DNA of 64,000 nt from Streptomyces sclerotialus (GCA_000719105.1 JODX01000003.1:124001-188000); one strand, 5' to 3'; positions 9,401 to 26,702 are shown, numbered from the stretch's first letter. A program made the numbers and translations. Notes: generated from the letters alone by a model not told the origin.

Positions 9401-9577
9401 ACCGGTCAGCGGGAAGGCGCCGGGCTTCGGCGTGAAGGAGATGTACGCCCCGGGGTCGGTCACCGTGAGACCGGCGCTTCCGTTGCCTTCCGCCCGTGCC
9501 ACGCCCGGCAGCGCGGGCAGCGCCACCAGCCCGGCGCCCGTGCCGAGCACGGCCCTACGGCTGACGCGTCCAGACAT
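6449..9577 (-). CDS. Secreted GH115 xylan alpha-glucuronidase
   Basis: A 1042-residue exported glycoside hydrolase. The N-terminus SRRAVLGTGAGLVALPALPG, then ARA, is a Tat-type signal. The body matches GH115, which removes (4-O-methyl)glucuronic acid from internal or terminal xylose of glucuronoxylan: GIGVSPWYWWDDVEP, KYRGVFINDENPALGTWAPK and NLYGLRQAEFQNLLYA are family blocks, and the tail GGLTPTYLGPLES is the usual C-terminus. ATG 9577 has GAGGGG six bases upstream. With the downstream GH10 xylanase it forms a two-gene xylan cassette. No dedicated regulator gene is adjacent. Confidence 0.88.
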   Translation of the reverse strand: MSGRVSRRAVLGTGAGLVALPALPGVARAEGNGSAGLTVTDPGAYISFTPKPGAFPLTGVPVVVGDDDHPGVVRAAGDLRDDIERVTGTRPGSTVSRTAVLVGTIGRSPLIDGLVKSGRLDVTGVRGKWETSLQTVVERPMPGVERALVIAGSDPRGTIFGVYDVSYGIGVSPWYWWDDVEPVHRDALYVLPGRFTQGTPAVKYRGVFINDENPALGTWAPKYFGPGKAPGHPGGFTADFYAKVFEVLLRLKGNYLWPAVWGRAFAEDDPQNHARAKEYGIVMGTSHEAPMMRGIEEWNRHAVPAVRDSSGAVVTPGRDPYGGTGEWSFRRNAEAVKKYWRDGIRRMVDEDFEGVVTLGMRGNGDTSLPDGDGIELMQEIIATQRQIIAEETGRDLAEIPQVWTLYKEVQRYWDRGLRAPDDVTVVLTDDNWGNIRKHPDPKEPRSGGYGLYYHFDYVGVGRNYKWVDTANLANLWEQLHQAHAYGNHGLWVTNVGDLKGNELPTEFFLDYAWNPERWGQEDLEEWERRYARQNFGAAHAEAIAEVLSAYGQLQARRKPELLNRRITLNPAKDPTRDESAVVYDDEETPFFFAHRELERVTDEWRGLAKEADRVGRRLPRRSQDAWFELVGYQVQATANLYGLRQAEFQNLLYAAQGRAATNDRAAEAEAGLERDLALADRFHTQVADGKWNGFQTQPHIGYGDVERYGPNAGWQQPEKDNVALPDEIFPEVERIELPEAAGLGVAVDGADDSGLWWPGGAADGAEAPVLPVFSPYQTRPQQYIEVFNRGRTPFEYRIEPSVPWLRADRPRGRVEQQVRVELSVDWARVPEDGAEGAVTVHGAGASVTVRAVAEKPSWRGLRGFVEAGGYVAVDAEHHTRAVGARGVGWRRIDRIGRTGAGMTPWPVTAAPQTPGGSGPRLEYEVSLLAAGEVTVYAHLSPRNPVLPTSGLRYAVSFGDDTPQTVDVIASTGADDGLMNKQWARHTSDNVNVTGTRHTIARAGVHRLKFWMVDPTVVLQRLVIDTGGLTPTYLGPLESHRIR

Positions 9578-9677
9578 GCCACACCCCTCGCACCTGTCAT
9601 CCCGGTGAAGCCGAATTTGCTCATCGGCATGACAAATAGTGGAGGGAGTGACGCGCGGGGGGAACGGGTCGTGCGCG

Positions 9678-9691
9678 CCGAATAGTTTCGG
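9678..9691. promoter_or_regulatory. Inverted repeat upstream of the xylan operon, candidate operator
   Basis: CCGAA-TAGT-TTCGG is a perfect 5-bp inverted repeat with a 4-base spacer about 100 bases upstream of the GH115 start. It lies between the tuf terminator and the first xylan gene, so it is well placed to control that operon. I do not recognise the regulator. Confidence 0.35.
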
Positions 9692-9741
9692 AATGCCAGA
9701 AGGCCCGTACGAACCGGAATGCGAGAAGGCCCGTACGACCG
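9690..9741 (-). repeat. Tandem direct repeat duplicating one arm of the tuf terminator
   Basis: Copy one (9690-9715) begins GGAATGCCAGAAGGCC and copy two (9716-9740) begins GGAATGCGAGAAGGCC. They match almost perfectly over ~25 bases through CCGTACGA. Copy two contains one arm of the terminator hairpin, so copy one is a spare arm that could pair with the other arm. Confidence 0.7.
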
Positions 9742-9760
9742 AAGTCGTACGGGCCTTCTC
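9723..9760 (-). terminator. Terminator of the str operon (after tuf)
   Basis: A 17-bp perfect stem starting GAGAAGGCCCGTACGAC, with a four-base loop CGAA, lies 29 bases beyond the tuf stop. There is no long U tract, as usual in Streptomyces. A duplicated arm just beyond it may allow a second, alternative hairpin. Confidence 0.85.
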
Positions 9761-9789
9761 TAGGTCAGGCGACCCTCAAGCTAGCAGAC

Positions 9790-10983
<1,194 letters not shown>

Positions 10984-11065
10984 TGGGGTCCTCCTGTGGA
11001 GTGGTTCTGTACGCCTTACTTCATCGGCGCCAGGTGATCTTTGCTGGGGTGCCGGCCGCCGGGAC

Positions 11066-11094
11066 CCGGTACGAATCCCGGCGGTCGGTGTCAA
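11066..11094 (-). promoter_or_regulatory. Candidate internal promoter for tuf
   Basis: Reading on the minus strand, TTGACA (11094-11089), 17 bases, then TACCGG (11071-11066) lie in the fusA-tuf gap. The -35 is perfect, the -10 is weak at its last positions. A separate tuf1 promoter in this gap is known from other Streptomyces, which supports the call. Confidence 0.55.
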
Positions 11095-11119
11095 GCCTAA
11101 AGCGTGGAACGGGGGTGCG

Positions 11120-13246
11120 TTACTCGCCCTTGGCCTTCGCGATGATCTCCTCGGCGACGTTCCGCGGAACCTCGGCGTAGGAGTCGAACTGCATCGAGTA
11201 GCTCGCGCGACCCGACGTCTTGCTGCGGAGGTCGCCGACGTAGCCGAACATCTCCGACAGCGGAACCAGGCCCTTGACGACGCGGGCGCCGGCACGCTCC
11301 TCCATGGCCTGGATCTGGCCACGGCGGGAGTTGATGTCGCCGATGACCTCGCCCATGTAGTCCTCGGGCGTGGTGACCTCGACGGCCATCATCGGCTCGA
11401 GCAGCACGGGGCTGGCCTTGCGCGCGGCCTCCTTGAAGGCCTGCGAACCGGCGATCTTGAAGGCGAGCTCGGAGGAGTCGACCTCGTGGTAGGCACCGTC
11501 GAGAAGCGTGACGCGGACGCCCGTCATCTCGTAGCCGGCGAGGATGCCGAACTGCATGGCCTCCTGCGCACCGGCGTCCACCGAAGGGATGTACTCCTTC
11601 GGGATACGGCCACCGGTGACCTTGTTCACGAACTCGTACGAGGCGTCGCCGCCCTCGATCGGCTCGATCGCGATCTGCACCTTGGCGAACTGGCCGGTAC
11701 CACCGGTCTGCTTCTTGTGCGTGTAGTCGACGCGCTCGACGGCCTTGCGGATCGTCTCGCGGTAGGCGACCTGCGGCTTGCCGACGTTCGCCTCGACCTT
11801 GAACTCGCGCTTCATGCGGTCGACGAGCACCTCGAGGTGAAGCTCGCCCATACCGCCGATGACGGTCTGGCCGGTCTCCTCGTTGGTGTGCACCTGGAAG
11901 GAGGGGTCCTCCTCCGCGAGACGCTGGATGGCGACACCCAGCTTCTCCTGGTCACCCTTGGACTTGGGCTCGATGGCGACCTCGATGACCGGCGCCGGGA
12001 AGTCCATGGACTCCAGGATCACCGGGTTCTTCTCGTCGCTCAGCGTCTCACCGGTGGTGGTCTGCTTCAGGCCCATGACGGCGACGATGTCGCCGGCGCC
12101 CACCGACTCGATCTCCTCACGCTTGTTGGCGTGCATGCGGTAGATCTTGCCGATGCGCTCCTTCTTGCCCTTGACCGAGTTCAGCACCGAGGTGCCGGAC
12201 TCCAGGCGGCCCGAGTAGACCCGGACGAAGGTGAGCTTGCCCAGGTGCGGGTCGCTCATGATCTTGAACGCCAGGGCCGCCAGCGGCTCGTCCTCGGACG
12301 GCTTCCGCTTGATGACGACCTCGGGGTCCTTGACGTCCTGGCCCTCGATGGCCTCGACGTCGAGCGGGGTCGGCAGGTAGCGCACGACGGCGTCGAGCAG
12401 GGGCTGGACGCCCTTGTTCTTGAACGCGGTGCCACAGAACACCGGGGTGACCGTGGTGCCCTCGCTCTTGCCGGACGCGATGGTGATACGACGGATCGCG
12501 GCGTACAGCTGCTCCTCGGTGGGCTCCTCGCCCTCCAGGTACAGCTCCATGATCTCTTCGTCGTTCTCCGCGACGGCCTCGACCAGCTTGCCGCGGTACT
12601 CCTCGGCAGCCTCGGTGTGCGTGGCCGGGATGTCGACGACGTCGTACATCTCGCCCTTGGCGGCCTCGGCGGACCACACGAGCGCCTTCATGCGGACCAG
12701 GTCCACGACGCCCTTGAAGTCGGCCTCGGCACCGATCGGGAGCTGCATGACGAGCGGCTGGGCGCCCAGGCGGTCCGAGATCATGTCCACGCAGCGGTGG
12801 AACTCGGCGCCGGTACGGTCCAGCTTGTTCACGAAGCAGATGCGCGGCACGCCGTAACGGTCGGCCTGACGCCACACCGTCTCGGACTGCGGCTCGACAC
12901 CGGCGACACCGTCGAACACCGTGACAGCACCGTCGAGCACGCGCAGGGAGCGCTCCACCTCGACGGTGAAGTCGACGTGACCCGGGGTGTCGATGATGTT
13001 GATGGTGTAGTCGTTGTCCTCGAGCGGCCAGTGACAGGTGGTCGCAGCAGACGTGATCGTGATGCCACGCTCCTGCTCCTGCTCCATCCAGTCCATGGTG
13101 GCAGCGCCGTCGTGGACCTCACCGATCTTGTACGAGACGCCGGTGTAGAACAGGATCCGCTCGGTGGTGGTCGTCTTGCCCGCGTCGATGTGGGCCATGA
13201 TCCCGATGTTGCGGACCTTGGCCAGGTCAAGTGAAGTGGTAGCCAT
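11120..13246 (-). CDS. fusA: Translation elongation factor G
   Basis: A 708-residue EF-G that drives ribosomal translocation with GTP. The G domain shows [23 protein letters not shown] and NKLD; domains II-V follow, with the domain IV loop [14 protein letters not shown] and a C-terminus [20 protein letters not shown]. Length is normal. ATG 13246 is the start. It sits 39 bases after rpsG and belongs to the str operon. Confidence 0.98.
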   Translation of the reverse strand: MATTSLDLAKVRNIGIMAHIDAGKTTTTERILFYTGVSYKIGEVHDGAATMDWMEQEQERGITITSAATTCHWPLEDNDYTINIIDTPGHVDFTVEVERSLRVLDGAVTVFDGVAGVEPQSETVWRQADRYGVPRICFVNKLDRTGAEFHRCVDMISDRLGAQPLVMQLPIGAEADFKGVVDLVRMKALVWSAEAAKGEMYDVVDIPATHTEAAEEYRGKLVEAVAENDEEIMELYLEGEEPTEEQLYAAIRRITIASGKSEGTTVTPVFCGTAFKNKGVQPLLDAVVRYLPTPLDVEAIEGQDVKDPEVVIKRKPSEDEPLAALAFKIMSDPHLGKLTFVRVYSGRLESGTSVLNSVKGKKERIGKIYRMHANKREEIESVGAGDIVAVMGLKQTTTGETLSDEKNPVILESMDFPAPVIEVAIEPKSKGDQEKLGVAIQRLAEEDPSFQVHTNEETGQTVIGGMGELHLEVLVDRMKREFKVEANVGKPQVAYRETIRKAVERVDYTHKKQTGGTGQFAKVQIAIEPIEGGDASYEFVNKVTGGRIPKEYIPSVDAGAQEAMQFGILAGYEMTGVRVTLLDGAYHEVDSSELAFKIAGSQAFKEAARKASPVLLEPMMAVEVTTPEDYMGEVIGDINSRRGQIQAMEERAGARVVKGLVPLSEMFGYVGDLRSKTSGRASYSMQFDSYAEVPRNVAEEIIAKAKGE

Positions 13247-13285
13247 AAGGCTTCAGTCTTCTCTCGGTCTCGATGTGGGTAGCGA

Positions 13286-13756
13286 CTACCAGCGGTAGTG
13301 CGCGAAGGCCTTGTTGGACTCGGCCATCTTGTGGGTGTCCTCGCGCTTCTTCACAGCGGCGCCGAGGCCGTTGGAGGCGTCGAGGAGCTCGTTGAGCAGA
13401 CGCTCGGTCATCGTCTTCTCGCGACGGGCGCGGGAGTAACCGACGAGCCAGCGCAGCGCCAGGGTGTTGGCGCGGCCGGGCTTGACCTCGACCGGCACCT
13501 GGTAGGTGGCGCCACCGACACGGCGGGACTTGACCTCGAGGGTCGGCTTGATGTTCTCGAGAGCGCGCTTCAGCGTGATGACCGGGTCGTTGCCGGTCTT
13601 CTCGCGCAGGCCCTCCATGGCGCCGTAGACGATGCGCTCGGCGGTGGAGCGCTTGCCGTTCAGCAGCACCTTGTTGATCAGGGAGGTCACCAGAGGAGAA
13701 CCGTAGACCGGGTCGATGATGACCGGGCGCTTCGGGGCGGGGCCCTTACGAGGCAT
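13286..13756 (-). CDS. rpsG: 30S ribosomal protein S7
   Basis: A 156-residue S7, the primary binder of the 16S rRNA 3' domain and assembly nucleator of the small-subunit head. Sequence from [11 protein letters not shown] to [11 protein letters not shown] is complete, with the tRNA-contacting hairpin [11 protein letters not shown]. It starts two bases after the rpsL stop, so it is translationally coupled. Confidence 0.98.
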   Translation of the reverse strand: MPRKGPAPKRPVIIDPVYGSPLVTSLINKVLLNGKRSTAERIVYGAMEGLREKTGNDPVITLKRALENIKPTLEVKSRRVGGATYQVPVEVKPGRANTLALRWLVGYSRARREKTMTERLLNELLDASNGLGAAVKKREDTHKMAESNKAFAHYRW

Positions 13757-13758
13757 TC

Positions 13759-14130
13759 TTACTTCTCCTTCTTGGCGCCGTAGCGGCTGCGGGCCTGCTT
13801 GCGGTTCTTGACACCCTGGGTGTCCAGCGAGCCGCGGATGATCTTGTAGCGAACACCCGGCAGGTCCTTCACACGGCCACCACGCACGAGCACGATGGAG
13901 TGCTCCTGCAGGTTGTGTCCCTCACCCGGAATGTAAGCGGTGACTTCGATCCCGCTGGTCAGACGCACACGCGCGACCTTGCGCAGGGCCGAGTTCGGCT
14001 TCTTCGGGGTGGTCGTGAACACACGCGTGCAGACGCCGCGGCGCTGAGGGGAACCCTCGAGTGCGGGCGTCTTGTTCTTCTCGACCTTGTCCTGCCGGCC
14101 CTTACGGACCAGCTGCTGGATCGTAGGCAC
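13759..14130 (-). CDS. rpsL: 30S ribosomal protein S12
   Basis: A 123-residue S12, which lines the decoding centre and controls accuracy. The start is GTG 14130 ([12 protein letters not shown]). The residues usually changed in streptomycin-resistant mutants, K43 (in TTPKKPNS) and K88 (in GRVKDLPGV), are wild type, so no rpsL-based resistance is expected. It is the first gene of the str operon, with a strong promoter ~190 bases upstream. Confidence 0.98.
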   Translation of the reverse strand: MPTIQQLVRKGRQDKVEKNKTPALEGSPQRRGVCTRVFTTTPKKPNSALRKVARVRLTSGIEVTAYIPGEGHNLQEHSIVLVRGGRVKDLPGVRYKIIRGSLDTQGVKNRKQARSRYGAKKEK

Positions 14131-14323
14131 TACTTCTCCGGTTTCTGTGTGCCGAATGGTGAAGCTAACCTGGAACGTCGCCGACCCACGCGGTCGGGTG
14201 TGTCGAATCCCGCAGACTCCCGCCGCAAGGCGAAAAGGGCGCAGATTACGGTGGCCGCTTACGGCTCCCTTTGCGGTCGAAGGCACGCTCGAGAGCCAGG
14301 GCACACCCCAGGCACAAGGTCTG

Positions 14324-14352
14324 AGCGTACCTACCGCACTGACTCCGGTCAA
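14324..14352 (-). promoter_or_regulatory. str operon promoter upstream of rpsL
   Basis: The gap 14131-14443 (313 bases) holds no gene but a strong minus-strand promoter: TTGACC at 14352-14347, 17 bases, then TACGCT at 14329-14324. Transcription would start near 14317, giving a ~185-base leader before rpsL. Confidence 0.75.
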
Positions 14353-14443
14353 AACAAAAGCGACGCGACCGACACGCCGGGCGTTCCGGCCGGACCTGTG
14401 TACCCGCGCCCACTCCATTATCACAGGTCCGCTCGTTTCTGCG

Positions 14444-15718
14444 TCATGGGTCCCGACGCGTCGGGGGGTCGGCCCGGAGGGCCCGGACGGCCCGGACCGG
14501 TTCGGTGTCCGCGGGGGCGTTCGCCGGACCGTCCTCATGGCCACCCTCATGACCGTCTCCTGGGCCGGCGTCCGGTCGGCTGCTCCGATCGGGTCCGGCC
14601 GTCGGACCGGCGGTCTCCGATGGCTGGGCGGTCTCCGTCGGCTCGTGCGGGCTCCTGTCCGCGGTCGGAGCCTGGGCCGGGCCCGAGGCTGACGCCGGGG
14701 CCCGGCCCGGGGCCGAAGCCGGGGCGGACGGGGCGCCCGAACCCGACGGCGCGGCAAGAGTGGGCATAGGCGGCGCAGCCGAGTCGTGGCCGATGAAGTA
14801 GGTCGGACGGTTCTGCACGGCCGTGTAGATGCGGCCGATGTACTCGCCGAGCAGGCCCACGCAGATCAGCTGCACCGCGCCGATGAACAGCACGCCGGTG
14901 AAGAGCGAGGTCCAGCCGGGCACGGTCCGGTCCAGGAGGTAGGCGCCCAGCGTGTAGGCGATCAGTCCGAGGCAGAAGAGGAAGGTGAAGCCGCCCAGCC
15001 ACGTGGCCAGGCGCAGCGGCGCCGCGGAGAAGCCGGTGACGCTGTCGACCGCGAGCCGGATCATCCGGCCCAGGGGGTACTTGCTGCGGCCCGCGGTACG
15101 GCGCTCGCGCTCGTAGGTGACCTGCCCGCTGGGGAAGCCCAGCCAGGGCACGAGGAGGCGGTAGACCCGCTGCTGGTCCGGCAGGGCCTTGAGCGCGTCC
15201 ACGGCGGCCCGGCTGAGCAGCCGGAAGTCTCCGCCCTGGGCGGGCACCGAGGGGCCCGCCAGCCGGCGCACGAGGCGGTAGTAGAGGCGTGCGGTCCACC
15301 GCTTGAACCCGGTGTCGCTGGTCCGGTCGGCGCGGATGCCGTAGACGATGTCGAGGTGCTCGTCCCGGGCCCGGGCGAGCATCTCGGGGATCTTCTCGGG
15401 CGGGTCCTGGAGGTCCGCGTCCAGGCTCACCACATAGGCACCGACCGCCCGGTCGAGACCCGCGGTGAGGGCTGCCTGATGGCCGGAGTTGCGGCGCAGG
15501 CGGATCACGCGCAGTTCCGGCCAGCCGAGTCTCAGGGCTTCGAGCAGTTCGCCGGTGCGGTCGGTGCTGCCGTCGTCGACGGCGACGAACTCGTAGGGCA
15601 CCCCGAGACCCGCGAGGACCGGCCGCAGCCTGCGCACCAGCGCGGGCAACGCCTCTTCCTCGTTGTACATGGGTATGACGGCCGACAGGACGGCCGTCTC
15701 TTCCGTGACTCCGGTCAC
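14444..15718 (-). CDS. GT2 polyprenyl-phosphate glycosyltransferase (DPM1/GtrB-like) with disordered tail
   Basis: A 424-residue family 2 glycosyltransferase that would move a sugar from an NDP-sugar to polyprenyl phosphate at the membrane. The catalytic domain is residues ~8-230: [24 protein letters not shown] and the metal-binding DADLQDPPE. Two membrane helices follow (~235-310: [20 protein letters not shown] and [20 protein letters not shown]), then [19 protein letters not shown]. The last ~110 residues are a Pro/Ala/Gly/Asp-rich low-complexity tail. GTG 15718 has GGAGG five bases upstream. It is divergent from a GT-C-like gene that may use the lipid-linked sugar. Confidence 0.82.
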   Translation of the reverse strand: MTGVTEETAVLSAVIPMYNEEEALPALVRRLRPVLAGLGVPYEFVAVDDGSTDRTGELLEALRLGWPELRVIRLRRNSGHQAALTAGLDRAVGAYVVSLDADLQDPPEKIPEMLARARDEHLDIVYGIRADRTSDTGFKRWTARLYYRLVRRLAGPSVPAQGGDFRLLSRAAVDALKALPDQQRVYRLLVPWLGFPSGQVTYERERRTAGRSKYPLGRMIRLAVDSVTGFSAAPLRLATWLGGFTFLFCLGLIAYTLGAYLLDRTVPGWTSLFTGVLFIGAVQLICVGLLGEYIGRIYTAVQNRPTYFIGHDSAAPPMPTLAAPSGSGAPSAPASAPGRAPASASGPAQAPTADRSPHEPTETAQPSETAGPTAGPDRSSRPDAGPGDGHEGGHEDGPANAPADTEPVRAVRALRADPPTRRDP

Positions 15719-15840
15719 TCGTTCCTCCCCCGACCGTCACGCGCGCGCGACTCCGATGTGATCTTATAATGGCCGGTTTGCGATGAGCCGGGCCGTGGGG
15801 GGCCCGTGATCCGGTGATCGGTCGAAGGGGGACAACAGAC

Positions 15841-17121
15841 ATGAGCACGGCATCCGCGGGCCCGGAGACGGCGGAGACTCCGGCGCCCGGCGGGCAGAAG
15901 GACAGACCGGGGTGGACCGGCCGGCTGCGCCTGCCGCCCGGTGCGCGGCCGTACCTGGCTCCGCTCCTCCTGTACGGCGTCACCAAGCTCGTCGGTCTCA
16001 CCGTCTTCGCCGTCCTGCTGGAACGTTCCGGCGCCTACCGCACGAAGCAGCCGCGCTTCGGCGGCGGCGAACACTGGTGGGACGTCCTCGGCACCTGGGA
16101 CGGCTGGTGGTACCTCCAGGTCGCCGAGAAGGGCTACGACCCGCAGCCGCTGCAGCAGCTCGCCCCGGGCGGCGTGTTCACCGTCGAACAGGACTCGGTC
16201 GCCTTCTTCCCGCTCTACCCGGCCCTGATCAGGCTGGTGTCCGAGGTGACCGGCCTGGGCCTGTTCGGCTCCGGGATCCTGGTGTCGGTCGTCGCCTCCT
16301 TCTTCGCCGCCGCCGGGATCTACGCGGTGATATCCCTGGTCGCGGGCGTCCGGGCGGGCACCGTCGCCGCCGGTCTGTGGGCGGTGGCACCGGGCGCGGG
16401 CGTCGAGTGGGCGGTGTACTCGGAGTCCGTCTTCGTGGCGATCGCGGCCTGGTGCTGCTACTGCGTGATGAAGCGCCGCTGGGAGCTGGCCGGGGTGCTG
16501 GCCTTCCTCGCCGGGCTGAACCGGCCCACCTCCGCCGTGCTCATCGGCGCCGTGGGGCTCGCCGCGCTGGTCACGCTGGCGCGGCGGGACAGCAGACGCG
16601 AGCACGGGTGGGCCGGACCGGTGTACGCCATCATGACCGCGCCGATCGGTCTCCTCGTGTACGTGGCCTGGGCGGGCATCCAGATGGGCGACCTCACGGC
16701 GTACTTCACGCTCCAGCGCGAGGGGTGGGCGCACTTCTTCGACTTCGGCGCCCACACGCTGGACGTCCTGGCCAACACGGCGGTCGGCGAACGCGAGTAC
16801 CTCTTCGCCTTCGTCGTCCCGGACCTCATCGGCGTACAACTGGTGCTGGCGCTGCCCTTCCTGGTGACCCTGATGCTGCGCAAGCGGCCGCCACTGGTGC
16901 TGACCGCGTACACCCTGGCGACCATCGTGACGGTCCTCGGCACCCAGCAGATGTTCGCCAACACCTCGCGCTATCTGCTGCCCGCCTTCCCGCTGCTGCT
17001 GGCCCCGGCAGCGGCGATGAGCCGGCTGAAGCTGCCGAGCCTGGCGGTGTTCTTCACGACGGCGGCGGTGGCGTCGGGGTGGTACGCGCATTATGCGATC
17101 TTCGAGTTGGGCATTCCGTAG
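15841..17121 (+). CDS. Polytopic membrane protein, GT-C (mannosyltransferase, PIG-V-like) candidate
   Basis: A 426-residue integral membrane protein with about 8-10 hydrophobic segments. The region WDVLGTWDGWWYLQVAEKGY after the first helix carries the WD motif typical of GT-C enzymes that use polyprenyl-phosphate sugars, and VAFFPLYPALIRL and SRYLLPAFPLLLA fit the same family. The acceptor is unknown. ATG 15841 has AAGGGGG nine bases upstream. An AT-rich element with TATAAT at 15765-15770 lies in the gap shared with the divergent GT2 gene, which could supply the lipid-sugar donor. Confidence 0.68.
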   Translation: MSTASAGPETAETPAPGGQKDRPGWTGRLRLPPGARPYLAPLLLYGVTKLVGLTVFAVLLERSGAYRTKQPRFGGGEHWWDVLGTWDGWWYLQVAEKGYDPQPLQQLAPGGVFTVEQDSVAFFPLYPALIRLVSEVTGLGLFGSGILVSVVASFFAAAGIYAVISLVAGVRAGTVAAGLWAVAPGAGVEWAVYSESVFVAIAAWCCYCVMKRRWELAGVLAFLAGLNRPTSAVLIGAVGLAALVTLARRDSRREHGWAGPVYAIMTAPIGLLVYVAWAGIQMGDLTAYFTLQREGWAHFFDFGAHTLDVLANTAVGEREYLFAFVVPDLIGVQLVLALPFLVTLMLRKRPPLVLTAYTLATIVTVLGTQQMFANTSRYLLPAFPLLLAPAAAMSRLKLPSLAVFFTTAAVASGWYAHYAIFELGIP

Positions 17122-17212
17122 GGCGCCCGGACCGGCAGTAACAGGGCGGGAGCGCGGACGCTCGGCCCCGTCACTGCTCGCGCCGCTGACCGCTGAGATC
17201 CCCGTACAACGC

Positions 17213-17248
17213 CGAAGGGCGGCCACCCCACAGGGTGACCGCCCTTCG
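17213..17248 (-). terminator. Terminator after rpoC
   Basis: A 16-bp stem with one mismatch (arms CGAAGGGCGGCCACCC and GGGTGACCGCCCTTCG) around a CACA loop, 13 bases beyond the rpoC stop. The convergent GT-C gene ends on the other side, so it may serve both strands. Its stem is nearly the same as that of the rplL-rpoB attenuator. Confidence 0.85.
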
Positions 17249-17261
17249 AACCACTGCCCGC

Positions 17262-21161
<3,900 letters not shown>

Positions 21162-21258
21162 TATGCGTCAATCCCTCTCAGGGTTGTAAGTCTTTGGGTC
21201 TGAAACGGGGTCCCGGGGTCGGCGGGCCTTCCCGGGTGGGAAGGCCCGCCGGACTCCG

Positions 21259-24741
<3,483 letters not shown>

Positions 24742-24905
24742 GAGGGGGTCCTTCCGAGGGCTCGGACTCACTACGCGCGTACCGGCCCCCCGGCCGGGCA
24801 CAGAGACGGAAAGTCCCAGGTCGGAGACGTTTCAATCGTCGGTGCTCGAGCGAGGGCAGCTCCTGGTGACGGGCAGGAGGCAGCTAACAGGCAGCGCAAA
24901 GGGTC

Positions 24906-24934
24906 AGTGTAGCCACTTGGCCCACTGATGTCCA
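24906..24934 (-). promoter_or_regulatory. rpoBC promoter
   Basis: In the 603-base gap between rplL and rpoB the minus strand has TGGACA (24934-24929), 17 bases, TACACT (24911-24906), giving a ~155-base leader. The rest of the gap (24935-25238) shows no gene. It would let rpoBC be made independently of rplJL. Confidence 0.65.
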
Positions 24935-25238
24935 GTGCGGGTTTGCGGATCCTCGAAAACCCTCGTTGTTTCTCAACACCTGCGGCAAGCCACGCCCTCG
25001 ATGCACATCGATCCTGCCCTCTTCGCCGTCGATCCATGCCTCGGATGCGGATCGTTGTGACGACGCGTCCTGAGAATTGCGCGCTGCGTGCAGTTCGTCA
25101 AGCCCCCCATGCCCGAAGCACATGCCGCGATCGTCACTCGCGACGAGGCATCTGAGGTGCTCAGAGGCACGACGAAGATCACCATACTCGCCGTGACCGA
25201 CAGTGCAAGGCAGCCGTCCCCGGGCGTCCGGGAACGCC

Positions 25239-25272
25239 GAAGGGCGACCACCCACTTGGGTGATCGCCCTTC
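25239..25272 (-). terminator. Attenuator between rplL and rpoB
   Basis: A 15-bp stem with one mismatch (GAAGGGCGACCACCC / GGGTGATCGCCCTTC), loop ACTT, lies 72 bases beyond the rplL stop. A partial terminator here is a known feature of bacterial rplJL-rpoBC operons, lowering rpoBC expression relative to the ribosomal proteins. Confidence 0.75.
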
Positions 25273-25344
25273 AGTGCGTCTGCGTTACAGCTCTACGAAA
25301 AAGAACTGTGCGGCGAACGGGAGTCCCTGCGGACCCGTGAGGTC

Positions 25345-25731
25345 TTACTTGACCTCGACGGAGGCGCCGGCGCCCTTGAGGGCCTCGGCAGCCTTGTCCG
25401 CGGCCTCCTTGTTGACCTTCTCCAGGACCGGCTTCGGGGTGCCGTCGACGAGGTCCTTGGCCTCCTTCAGACCCAGGGAGGTCAGCTCACGCACGACCTT
25501 GATGACCTGGATCTTCTTCTCGCCGGCGCCGGTGAGGATGACGTCGAACTCGTCCTTCTCCTCCTCGGTGGCGGCGGCCGGGGCGCCCGGGGCACCGGCG
25601 GCGGCAACGGCGACCGGGGCGGCGGCGGTGACGTCGAACTTCTCCTCGAAGGCCTTCACGAACTCGGAGAGCTCGATGAGGGTCATCTCCTCGAACTGCG
25701 CGAGCAGGTCTTCCTGGCTGAGCTTCGCCAT
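25345..25731 (-). CDS. rplL: 50S ribosomal protein L7/L12
   Basis: A 128-residue L7/L12, the flexible stalk protein that recruits GTPase factors. The N-terminal dimer domain ([20 protein letters not shown]), the Ala/Gly/Pro hinge around residues 38-58, and the factor-binding C-terminal domain ([20 protein letters not shown]) are all seen. ATG 25731 (MAKLSQ) is preferred; an earlier in-frame codon would add six residues unlike the family. It lies 110 bases after rplJ. Confidence 0.98.
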   Translation of the reverse strand: MAKLSQEDLLAQFEEMTLIELSEFVKAFEEKFDVTAAAPVAVAAAGAPGAPAAATEEEKDEFDVILTGAGEKKIQVIKVVRELTSLGLKEAKDLVDGTPKPVLEKVNKEAADKAAEALKGAGASVEVK

Positions 25732-25841
25732 GATGGGCGATCCTTCCACTAATTCGGCTGGTGCCGGATGTACATGTGAGGCGGGCGTACGTGCGGCCCG
25801 CTACGGCCTGTGCCTAGTGGCACCGGCCATGACGAGCCGAG

Positions 25842-26372
25842 TTACTCGGCACCGCCCTGCTCGTCCTGCTTGGCACGGAGCGCGTCCACGGTGCGGACGA
25901 GCTTCGACGGCAGCGCCTGGAAGAGCGCGGCAGCCTGGGACTGCTTGCCCTTCATGGCACCGGCCAGCTTGGAGAGCAGAACCTCGCGGGACTCGAGGTC
26001 CGCAAGCTTCTTGATCTCGTCGGCGGACAGCGCCTTGCCGTCAAGGACACCGCCCTTGATGACGAGATTCGGGTTGTCCTTGGCGAAGTCACGAAGACCC
26101 TTCGCCGACTCCACCGGGTCACCGGTGACGAAGGCGACCGCCGTCGGACCGTTGAACAGGTCGTCGAGCGTCGTGATCCCGGCCTCGTTGGCCGCAATCT
26201 TGGTCAGCGTGTTCTTCACCACGGCGTACTGGGCGTTCTCACCGAGCGAACGACGCAGCGTCTTGAGCTGCGCCACGGTGAGACCCCGGTACTCGGTCAG
26301 CACAGCGGCGTTCGAGCTGCGGAACTGCTCCGTCAGCTCGGCTACCGCGGCAGCCTTGTCGGGCCTTGCCAT
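25842..26372 (-). CDS. rplJ: 50S ribosomal protein L10
   Basis: A 176-residue L10 that anchors L12 dimers to the ribosome. The RNA-binding N-terminal domain ([20 protein letters not shown]) and the C-terminal helix that holds L12 dimers are both present. ATG 26372 has AAGGAGG about ten bases upstream. Its leader (26373-26615) contains a hairpin likely used for L10-mediated feedback. Confidence 0.98.
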   Translation of the reverse strand: MARPDKAAAVAELTEQFRSSNAAVLTEYRGLTVAQLKTLRRSLGENAQYAVVKNTLTKIAANEAGITTLDDLFNGPTAVAFVTGDPVESAKGLRDFAKDNPNLVIKGGVLDGKALSADEIKKLADLESREVLLSKLAGAMKGKQSQAAALFQALPSKLVRTVDALRAKQDEQGGAE

Positions 26373-26430
26373 AGAGCGTCGGCCTCCTTCCGGGTGATGG
26401 GACCGCTCGGAAGGGGCTGGGAAAACGAAA

Positions 26431-26455
26431 CGCCCCGGCGCAGGCGCACGGGGCG
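26431..26455 (-). promoter_or_regulatory. Hairpin in the rplJ leader, probable L10 leader attenuator
   Basis: In the untranslated leader of rplJ the minus strand folds CGCCCCG-TGCGC...GCGC-CGGGGCG and is followed at once by TTTCGTTTT, a terminator-like arrangement unusual for this GC-rich genome. L10 leaders across bacteria bind L10(L12)n to repress their own operon. An alternative anti-terminator fold was not worked out here. Confidence 0.6.
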
Positions 26456-26609
26456 TAGCTCGACCGAACGGATTCCACAGGGATCGGAACCGGTCCAGGA
26501 GCACTTCCACAGTCACCTGCGCGGGTCGTCCGCAATTCAGCGGATCCTTCGGCCACCGCGCCCTCTCGCGAGTGCACGGCAACGACCAGCGGTCTTTGGC
26601 TTCTCCGAG

Positions 26610-26639
26610 AGAGTACGTGACCGGCTCACCATCGGGCAA
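26610..26639 (-). promoter_or_regulatory. rplJL(-rpoBC) promoter
   Basis: On the minus strand TTGCCC (26639-26634), 18 bases, TACTCT (26615-26610), about 240 bases before rplJ. It sits just after the lipoprotein terminator, which isolates the two units. The gap 26373-26702 (330 bases) is fully explained by terminator, promoter and leader. Confidence 0.65.
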
Positions 26640-26641
26640 AT

Positions 26642-26692
26642 CCGTACGGCGCGGGTGCCCCGGCGAGCCGCCGGGGCACCCGCGCCGTACGG
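26642..26692 (-). terminator. Very strong terminator after the lipoprotein gene
   Basis: A perfect 24-bp GC-rich stem (arms 26642-26665 and 26669-26692) with the loop AGC. It starts ten bases beyond the lipoprotein stop and precedes the rplJ promoter. Confidence 0.9.
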
Positions 26693-26702
26693 GGAGCGTG
26701 CG

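Noticed and set aside
6461..9685. A 1074-codon plus-strand open frame opposite the GH115 gene
   Set aside because: It mirrors the GH115 coding strand, has a composition typical of antisense frames in GC-rich DNA (Arg/Val/Gly/Asp), and no motifs. The GH115 frame has clear family blocks and a Tat signal.
13759..14130. Streptomycin-resistance substitutions in S12
   Set aside because: K43 and K88 are wild type.
14444..14780. A separate small gene in the tail of the GT2 glycosyltransferase
   Set aside because: The minus-strand frame is continuous with the enzyme and only low in complexity; plus-strand frames there look like shadows.
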